A DNA stretch of 11,056 nt from an uncultured Nostocoides sp. Its GTDB lineage: Bacteria > Actinomycetota > Actinomycetes > Actinomycetales > Dermatophilaceae. A model generated the notes under the pieces. The model had not been told where the DNA came from, ran no database searches, and worked only from the letters and a program-made list of their open reading frames with translations. Shown here in pieces: positions 6,488 through 11,056 of the stretch (the stretch's first letter is position 1; each line of letters opens with the position of its first letter). The position numbers were made by a program, and so were the translations under genes. The stretch is taken from contig CAKZIH010000262.1 in the NCBI GenBank assembly GCA_936931335.1, positions 1-11,056 on the forward strand, written 5' to 3'.

Positions 6488-7206
6488 CAAACCTGCGAAT
6501 GCCCCGCGCGGCCGGGGCGCTGCGGTCGGCCGTTGCGGAATTCTGCGCTGCACGCTTCGCCGAGATCGACACGATCGCCGCAGCGACCCTGCCGCACTTC
6601 GCCACGGACGCACCGGTGTTGGCCGATCTGGCGCTCGACGCCGCCTGTCACGACCTGCTGACTGCCGGCGGCACACCGCTGGTCGGCGCGGGGGCGGTCT
6701 TCGCTCCCGGGGTGTTGCGCGATCAGCACTTCTGTCTGGAGTGGTGGCAGGTGCGCGGCGGCGCGCCCGAACGGCTGCTCGCCGACCTCGACCCGCAGTC
6801 GGTGACCTTCCGCGATTACACGGCGCTGCAGTGGTTTGACGTGCCGCGATCCACCGGGCGGCGCCAGATCACCGGTCCGTATGTCGATTACTTGTGTACC
6901 GACCAGCTCACCTTGACGTTCACCGCGCCCCTGCTCGCCAAGCCGGAATCCGACGAGGCGGACTTCGTGGGGGTAGCCGGGGTGGACGTCCTGGTGCGGA
7001 CCCTCGAGGTGCACCTGTCACGGCAGCTGTCCGGCCAGATCGGGCTCGCCGTGGTGAACTCGCTGGGGCGGGTCGTCGCGTCGGGCGATGCCGCCCTGCT
7101 GCCCGGGGATCTGGTTGCTCGAGAATGGGATCCGCAATCCGGGGCAGCAGGGTGGCGGCACCGATCCTGCGCCGACCTGCCGCTCAGCGTGGTCTGGCGG
7201 GACTGA
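6484..7206 (+). CDS. Stand-alone Cache-domain-like protein, probably cytosolic
   Basis: Protein of 240 residues. It opens with a helix (about 10-35), then a core with VFAPGVLRDQHFCLEWWQV (72-90), FRDYTALQWFDVP (109-121), TGPYVDYLCTDQLTLTFTAPL (130-150) and FVGVAGVDVLVRTLE (161-175). That strand pattern and the Tyr133/Asp135 region fit the dCache/PDC sensor family, which binds small ligands, often amines or amino acids, outside the cell. Here I see no signal peptide, no membrane segment and no kinase, cyclase or chemotaxis module, so the domain appears free and intracellular. ATG 6484 overlaps the GntR stop (ATGA) and follows GGGAGG at 6474-6479, so the two are co-translated. It may deliver or sense ligand for the repressor or importer; that is inference. 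The family call is from pattern memory. Confidence 0.72.
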   Translation: MTNLRMPRAAGALRSAVAEFCAARFAEIDTIAAATLPHFATDAPVLADLALDAACHDLLTAGGTPLVGAGAVFAPGVLRDQHFCLEWWQVRGGAPERLLADLDPQSVTFRDYTALQWFDVPRSTGRRQITGPYVDYLCTDQLTLTFTAPLLAKPESDEADFVGVAGVDVLVRTLEVHLSRQLSGQIGLAVVNSLGRVVASGDAALLPGDLVAREWDPQSGAAGWRHRSCADLPLSVVWRD

Positions 7207-7210
7207 GCTC

Positions 7211-7801
7211 TCAGCCCGCGTCGGTGGCCGACCACTTCGGGTCGCGGCCGGACAGGCCCACCAAGCGATCCAAGGCGGGCGCGTCCTGCGGCACCTCGAC
7301 GCGGGGAGCGAACGACTTGCCCTCGCCCTGGTAATCGGGGGTGAGCATCATGGGCGCGAACTCCAGCGAGTTCTCCAGGCCGTCCTGTGCCGGGGAGAAC
7401 TCCTGGCCGGTGGCGCGGGCCAGGTCCCAGCCGTGCACCTGGTACTCCCACAGGATCATTCCCAGCGAGAGTTCCCCGGGCATCTGCGCTTCCCCGATCG
7501 ACATCGGGCGGTCCGCCGCCTCGGGCAGGGACTTCGCCAGTGAGGCAGCCGCTGCGCGCACCTGGTCGCCCCCGGTGCCGGTGACGGTGACGGCCTCGGG
7601 ATCCGAGCAGCGGCCCTGCGGGTCGGCGAACCCGTCGGCGAAGGCGGTCGCCCAGCCGACGACATGGGAGCGGAGGGCGGCCACGTCATACTCCGTGCAC
7701 GGAGTCGGGTCGCCGGCCTGCTCCGCGGTGATGCCGTCGAGGACATCGGCGAGCTTGCTCAGCACGGGCTGCAACTGCTTGGCGGTCGTGGTGGTGTCCA
7801 T
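7211..7801 (-). CDS. TIGR03086 family / mycothiol-dependent maleylpyruvate isomerase-type protein
   Basis: Protein of 196 residues with the DinB-like four-helix-bundle pattern of the MDMPI/TIGR03086 family. Candidate metal ligands are His46 (LRSHVVGW) and Glu119 and His123 in WEYQVHGWDLARATGQ, the His...Glu-x3-His set of mycothiol-dependent isomerases. The N-terminal PTPCTEYDVAALRSHVVGW (32-50) is also typical. Such proteins are common in actinobacteria, which use mycothiol; most members have no assigned substrate, and true maleylpyruvate isomerase activity should not be assumed. ATG 7801 has no Shine-Dalgarno, but TATCGT eight bases upstream fits a leaderless start. The 21 extra residues available upstream look non-coding. 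The gene is divergent from the AraC-type regulator and its stop lies four bases from that of the Cache gene. Confidence 0.86.
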   Translation of the reverse strand: MDTTTTAKQLQPVLSKLADVLDGITAEQAGDPTPCTEYDVAALRSHVVGWATAFADGFADPQGRCSDPEAVTVTGTGGDQVRAAAASLAKSLPEAADRPMSIGEAQMPGELSLGMILWEYQVHGWDLARATGQEFSPAQDGLENSLEFAPMMLTPDYQGEGKSFAPRVEVPQDAPALDRLVGLSGRDPKWSATDAG

Positions 7802-7885
7802 AACACGTGACGATAGGGGCGGCATACGGCCGGAGGTTTGAACTTCTGCGACAAGGGCGGCCATCGGATCGGATAGCGTCCCAGC
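7802..7885. promoter_or_regulatory. Divergent intergenic region with two probable leaderless promoters
   Basis: These 84 bases separate the TIGR03086 gene (left) from the AraC-type gene (right). On the plus strand TAGCGT (7874-7879) fits the TANNNT -10 pattern six bases before GTG 7886. On the minus strand TATCGT (7815-7810) does the same eight bases before ATG 7801. Neither start has a Shine-Dalgarno, so both mRNAs may begin at the start codon. A CACGTG palindrome (7804-7809) sits between the minus -10 box and its start codon, and a CGGAT tandem repeat lies at about 7865-7874. No clear -35 boxes were found. The -10 matches are short and could be chance. Confidence 0.4.
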
Positions 7886-8767
7886 GTGCGGCGGCTACCC
7901 GGGGATACGCGCGGCATCCTGCTGCCCGGCGGACTGGTCGAGCATGTCGACTTCCAGCGGTATGCCGCGCCCGATGAACTGAACGGCTTGGTCGACTGGT
8001 TTTGGTCGGTGCGCTGGGATTTGCCCGCGGGTCAGGTGCATTCGCAGCCGCTGGTGCCCCAGCCGGGGGTGAATATCTCGGTCGGGAATGGTCCGCCGCC
8101 CGGGTTCCATCCGCCGGCCGGCCCCTATCCGCTGCGGTGCGTGGTCAACGGCGTCTCCACCCGGCGCAGCGCCCGGGTGCTGAGCGGCGCGGGGTGGAAT
8201 CTAGCGGCCAAGACGTCCACCGGCGGGTTTGGCGCCTGGGTGAGCGATGTTGCGGCGCTGACCGACCGGGTCGTTGCGGCCGGGCCGCTGCTCGGGATCG
8301 ACGACGCGGACCTCGCCGCGAAGTGCGCTGCGGGAACGCTGGCCGAAGGGGTCGACCGGCTGGCTACTGTCCTGATCGAATTGCTCAGCAGACAGGACCC
8401 CGATCGCATCGCGCAGGCGCGCGAGATCGCCGCGGTCGCCGAGATCGCCGCCGGGGACCGGACCATCCGCCGGGTCGAACAGCTGGCCGAGCGCGCGGGG
8501 ATCGGGGTGCGGACCGTGCAGCGCCTGTTCGCCGCGTATGCCGGTGTCCCGCCCACCTATGTGGTGCGCCGTTACCGGCTGCTGGAGGCCGCCGAACTGG
8601 TCCGCGACGGGGCCCGGGTGGACTGGGCGCAGGTGGCGGCCGATCTCGGGTATGCCGATCAGGCCCATCTGACCCGCGATTTCACCTGCACCATCGGGTA
8701 CTCTCCGCAGGCGTATGCGCGTGCCTGCCGCCATGCGCTGGACGCCGCCGATGCTGCCGCACGCTGA
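7886..8767 (+). CDS. AraC-family transcriptional regulator
   Basis: Regulator of 293 residues from GTG 7886. The C-terminal third (about 194-285) has the two helix-turn-helices of AraC/XylS proteins: VEQLAERAGIGVRTVQRLF (197-215), a linker YVVRRYRLLEAAELV, then AQVAADLGYADQAHLTRDF (248-266) and GYSPQAYARA (271-280). The N-terminal part, with RYAAPDELNGLVDWFWSVRW (25-44) and LVPQPGVNISVG (56-67), matches the DUF6597-type sensor region often seen in actinobacterial AraC proteins (from memory). It is divergent from the TIGR03086 gene, which is its likeliest target. The nucleotidyltransferase gene follows directly on the same strand and may share the transcript. The effector is unknown. Confidence 0.87.
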   Translation: MRRLPGDTRGILLPGGLVEHVDFQRYAAPDELNGLVDWFWSVRWDLPAGQVHSQPLVPQPGVNISVGNGPPPGFHPPAGPYPLRCVVNGVSTRRSARVLSGAGWNLAAKTSTGGFGAWVSDVAALTDRVVAAGPLLGIDDADLAAKCAAGTLAEGVDRLATVLIELLSRQDPDRIAQAREIAAVAEIAAGDRTIRRVEQLAERAGIGVRTVQRLFAAYAGVPPTYVVRRYRLLEAAELVRDGARVDWAQVAADLGYADQAHLTRDFTCTIGYSPQAYARACRHALDAADAAAR

Positions 8768-9515
8768 GGGCCCGATCGGCGGCGCCCATGGCGTCGGCTG
8801 CGTCGGTGGTGGTGACGACGTCGGGAGACCCGGTGGGGTCGTCGGGGTGGTGCTCGCGGCAGGGGCGGGCCGGCGGATGGGCGGTCCGAAAGCCCTGGTC
8901 CGATCGGTGGCCGATGGTCCCGCGCTGGTGGAATCCGCGATCGCGGCCGTGCGCGAGGGTGGCTGCCCGGAGGTCATCTGTGTGGTCGGTGCCGCCGCCG
9001 AGCGGGTGGTGCCACTGGCGCTGGCAGCCGGCGCGCGGGTCGTGGTGGCGCAGGACTGGGCGGAAGGGATGGGCGCCTCGGTGCGTGCCGCGCTGGCTGC
9101 GCTCGCCGAGAGCCGGGCGGCTGCCCTGCTGTTGACGCTGGTGGATCTGCCCGATGTCACGCCAGCGGTTATCGCTCGGGTGCTGGGTGTGGTCGACGTT
9201 CAGCAAGGCAAATCCCCGCTAGCCGACCCGGTTCGGCCGACAGCGGTGCTGGCGCGGGCGGCATACCGGGGGCGGCCGGGGCATCCAGTGCTCATCGGTC
9301 GCGACCATTGGGTGGCCGTGCGGACCGCTGCGCGCGGCGATGAGGGGGCGCGCTCGATCCTGCGGGGGCCGGGGGTGCGCCTGGTCGAATGCGGTGACCT
9401 GGCCACCGGGCGCGATGTGGACCGGCCCGAGGACCTGGGGCGACGCGGTGGCATAGCGGGACCGGACGGCATACCGGGTCTGGACGGCATACCGGGCGGC
9501 GGCGGCGCGCGGTGA
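8751..9515 (+). CDS. MobA/MocA-like nucleotidyltransferase for molybdenum cofactor
   Basis: A GT-A-fold NTP transferase. The core shows the nucleotide loop LAAGAGRRMGGPK (35-47), a metal-binding Asp in TLVDLPD (129-135), GRPGHPVL (174-181), GDEGAR (196-201) and DVDRPEDL (222-229), as in MocA-type molybdopterin cytidylyltransferases. The likely reaction is attaching CMP (or GMP) to molybdopterin for a molybdenum hydroxylase. The neighbouring CoxD and CoxE-type genes support this. The start is unsure: ATG 8751 overlaps the araC stop and gives 254 residues, but residues 1-30 are Gly-rich and unlike the family. GTG 8847, just before the first beta strand, would give 222 residues. The C-terminus carries a collagen-like Gly-X-Y tail not expected in this family. 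Confidence 0.84.
   Translation: MLPHAEGPIGGAHGVGCVGGGDDVGRPGGVVGVVLAAGAGRRMGGPKALVRSVADGPALVESAIAAVREGGCPEVICVVGAAAERVVPLALAAGARVVVAQDWAEGMGASVRAALAALAESRAAALLLTLVDLPDVTPAVIARVLGVVDVQQGKSPLADPVRPTAVLARAAYRGRPGHPVLIGRDHWVAVRTAARGDEGARSILRGPGVRLVECGDLATGRDVDRPEDLGRRGGIAGPDGIPGLDGIPGGGGAR
9450..9503 (+). repeat. Three tandem 18-base units encoding a Gly-X-Y tail
   Basis: Units start at 9450, 9468 and 9486. Units 2 and 3 share GGCATACCGGG and the preceding GGA; unit 1 is diverged (GGCATAGCGGG). In frame they encode GIAGPD, GIPGLD and GIPGGG, a short collagen-like stretch at the end of the nucleotidyltransferase. All three isoleucines use ATA, while every other Ile I read in this gene is ATC. Confidence 0.8.
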
Positions 9516-10426
9516 ACGACGTGCGCGATGCTGTGCCCATGGAGCCCGACCTTGGACCGGCGGATCCCGCCGCACTCGCCGCCGCATTGGCGCGCACCGG
9601 CTATCTCGCGGACGACGCGCTGGCCACGGTGAGCTGGCTCGCGCTGCGATTGCAGCGCCCGTTGCTCCTGGAGGGCGAACCGGGCACCGGCAAGACAGCC
9701 CTCGCCGAAGCCCTGGCCGCCGTCCGCGAAGTGCCGCTGGTACGACTGCAGTGTTACGAAGGCATCGATGCCAGCCAGGCGCTCTACGACTGGGATTTTT
9801 CGCGGCAGATCCTTCATCTGCGGACAGTGGAAGCGGTCGCGGGCGCGGATCGCGAGCTCGCGGCGGTTGAGCAGTCGCTCTTTGACGAGCGCTTCCTGCT
9901 GACCCGGCCGATCCTGTCCGCCCTGCGTATGCCGTGTGTCCTGCTCATCGACGAGATCGACCGGGCGGATGACGAGTTCGAGGCCTTCTTGCTGGAAGTG
10001 CTTTCGACCTGGCAGGTGACCATCCCGGAACTGGGGACCGTCGCCGCGGCACAGCCGCCGGTGGTGGTGCTGACCAGCAACCGCACCCGCGAACTTCATG
10101 ACGCGCTCAAACGCCGCTGTCTCTATGCCTGGATCGATCACCCCGGGCTTGAGCGCGAACTGCAGATCGTCCGGTCGCGGGCACCCGAGGTGGCCGAGGC
10201 GCTGGCCCGGCAGGTGGTGGCCGCGGTGCACGGCATCCGGAGCGACCGGGAGACTCTCAAGCCGCCGGGGGTGGCCGAGACGCTGGACTGGGCGCGGGCG
10301 CTGCATACCCTCGGGGCGCGCGAGTTGGACACCGAATCGGCCGCCGTCACCCTGGGTGCCGCCGTGAAATATCGCGAGGACCAGCAGCGGGTGCGTGACG
10401 CCCTCGACCGGGTCCTCACCCCGTGA
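9512..10426 (+). CDS. coxD: MoxR-family AAA+ ATPase, CoxD-type
   Basis: Cytosolic AAA+ ATPase of 304 residues. It shows Walker A GEPGTGKT (55-62), Walker B VLLIDEIDRAD (143-153), sensor-1 Asn190 in VVLTSN and the arginine-finger region RRCLYAWIDHP (201-211). RLQCYEGIDASQALYDWDF (78-96) is characteristic of the MoxR subgroup working with CoxE-type VWA proteins. In Oligotropha-type CO dehydrogenase clusters CoxD, with CoxE, matures the Mo/Cu centre; similar pairs accompany other molybdenum hydroxylases, so the enzyme served here is open. GTG 9512 overlaps the nucleotidyltransferase stop (GTGA). ATG 9539 is an alternative start that would remove nine non-conserved residues. The stop in turn overlaps the next gene's GTG. 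Confidence 0.9.
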   Translation: MNDVRDAVPMEPDLGPADPAALAAALARTGYLADDALATVSWLALRLQRPLLLEGEPGTGKTALAEALAAVREVPLVRLQCYEGIDASQALYDWDFSRQILHLRTVEAVAGADRELAAVEQSLFDERFLLTRPILSALRMPCVLLIDEIDRADDEFEAFLLEVLSTWQVTIPELGTVAAAQPPVVVLTSNRTRELHDALKRRCLYAWIDHPGLERELQIVRSRAPEVAEALARQVVAAVHGIRSDRETLKPPGVAETLDWARALHTLGARELDTESAAVTLGAAVKYREDQQRVRDALDRVLTP

Positions 10427-11040
10427 CTGCGCCCGCCGCCCATCCGCCCGCCACATCGGCACCCGCGCCCGCCCTGGAGCGCGCTGGGGACGAACGCGAC
10501 GGCACGGAGATCATGCTGGGTTTCGCCCGGGCCCTGCGCGCGGCCGGGGTGGTGGTCACTGCCGACCGGGAGCGCGAATTCCTTGCTGCGGCAGCGCTTC
10601 TGGGCGCCGACTCGGCCGGCGGCGTCTATCACGCTGGGCGCGCCACCCTGTGTGCCTCCCCGGCCGATCTGGCCCGGCACGACCTGGTTTTCAGCGCCTA
10701 TTTCGCCGGCGAACTCGGGGGGCGCAAGCGGGCGGCAACCGCGCCTCCGCTCGTCCTCGGCGGCGAGGACCAGCCCGGTGAGGGCGGCGAGAGCGACTCA
10801 GACCCGGACCTCATCCGGGCCGCGGCCAGTGACCTGGAAATCTTGCGGCACAAGGATATTGCCGCCCTCAGTCCGGAGGAAAAGCGCCGGCTCGATGCGC
10901 TCTTCGGTGGATTGCGTCCGCGCTCACCGATGCGCCGGGCCCATCGTCGGCAGCCGGCGCGCCGGGGCGCCGTCGACCCGCACCGGACGCTGCGGGAGAG
11001 CCTGCGCCGGTTCGGCGAACCCGGCCCGATCGCCCACCGC
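10423..11040 (+). CDS. coxE: CoxE-type VWA-containing protein, N-terminal 206 codons
   Basis: An open frame runs from GTG 10423 (GTGA overlap with the CoxD-type stop) straight into the adapter at 11041 with no stop. MLGFARALRAAGVVVTADRE (31-50), YHAGRATLCASPADLARHDLVF (69-90, less one) and a basic segment MRRAHRRQPARRG (170-182) with DPHRTLRESLRRFGEP (185-200) are the expected order in CoxE-family proteins (PF05762), before the von Willebrand A domain. That domain and its metal site (DxSxS) would lie beyond the fragment end and are not seen. The first 25 residues are Ala/Pro-rich; ATG 10513 is a less likely start. It should act with the MoxR ATPase in inserting or activating the metal centre of a molybdenum hydroxylase. 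Confidence 0.85.
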
Positions 11041-11056
11041 AGATCGGAAGAGCGTC
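11041..11056 (-). other. Illumina TruSeq adapter remnant (sequencing artefact)
   Basis: The last 16 bases, AGATCGGAAGAGCGTC, are the exact reverse complement of the last 16 bases of the left adapter. The continuation GTC after AGATCGGAAGAGC marks the read-1 (universal) adapter; the index adapter would continue CAC. Genomic sequence therefore ends at 11040, within the CoxE-type gene. Confidence 0.95.

Noticed and set aside
7201..7216. Bidirectional terminator between the convergent genes
   Set aside because: GAGCTC at 7205-7210 is a bare six-base palindrome with no loop or U-tract; too short to call a terminator.
9450..9503. CRISPR-like repeat array
   Set aside because: Units are 18 bases, contiguous, in frame with a gene and have no unique spacers.
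9200..10462. 420-codon open frame on the minus strand
   Set aside because: Antisense to the MoxR-type gene with its intact Walker motifs; no domain seen in the reverse frame.
1..11056. 16-base terminal inverted repeat, as of an insertion sequence or linear plasmid
   Set aside because: Both copies are Illumina adapter sequence; no transposase or terminal-protein gene is present.

Overview
The window is an 11 kb fragment of a high-GC (roughly 70% by eye) actinobacterial chromosome. The evidence is strong G/C preference at third codon positions, frequent GTG starts, probable leaderless starts, a DUF6421 protein and a mycothiol-linked TIGR03086/maleylpyruvate-isomerase-type protein. I cannot name the genus. 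The first 40 and last 16 bases are not genomic. They are Illumina TruSeq read-1 adapter in opposite orientations, so the window looks like one whole library fragment or synthetic long read, and both terminal genes are cut by adapter.

Left block (41-5595, minus strand): a polyamine-type ABC importer reads leftward as PotA-like ATPase, lipoprotein substrate-binding protein, PotB-like permease and PotC-like permease, with gaps of 2, 2 and 12 bases. After a 73-base gap come a DUF6421 protein and the first 34 codons of an SDR/NAD(P)-binding protein, joined by a one-base TGATG overlap. The gap before DUF6421 carries a possible promoter of its own with a C/G-tract dyad in its spacer.

Centre (5596-7206): a roughly 100-base divergent promoter region contains a near-perfect palindrome, TTCATA-GG-TATGAA, inside the predicted importer promoter. 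To its right, on the plus strand, a FadR-type GntR regulator overlaps (ATGA) a small protein that looks like a free-standing Cache sensor domain without signal peptide, membrane segment or output domain. Importer, repressor and soluble ligand-binding domain form a plausible uptake and sensing unit for an amine or amino-acid-like ligand. This is the best candidate for an undescribed system here.

Right block (7211-11040): a TIGR03086 protein (minus) converges on the Cache gene with only 4 bases between stops and diverges from an AraC-family regulator (plus). Then come a MobA/MocA-like nucleotidyltransferase, a MoxR/CoxD-type AAA+ ATPase and the N-terminal half of a CoxE-type protein, the last three joined by 4-base GTGA overlaps. 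These three are the maturation part of a molybdenum hydroxylase (CO dehydrogenase/xanthine dehydrogenase type) cluster whose catalytic subunits are not in the window. No tRNA, rRNA, CRISPR array, transposase or gene-free stretch over 300 bases was seen.
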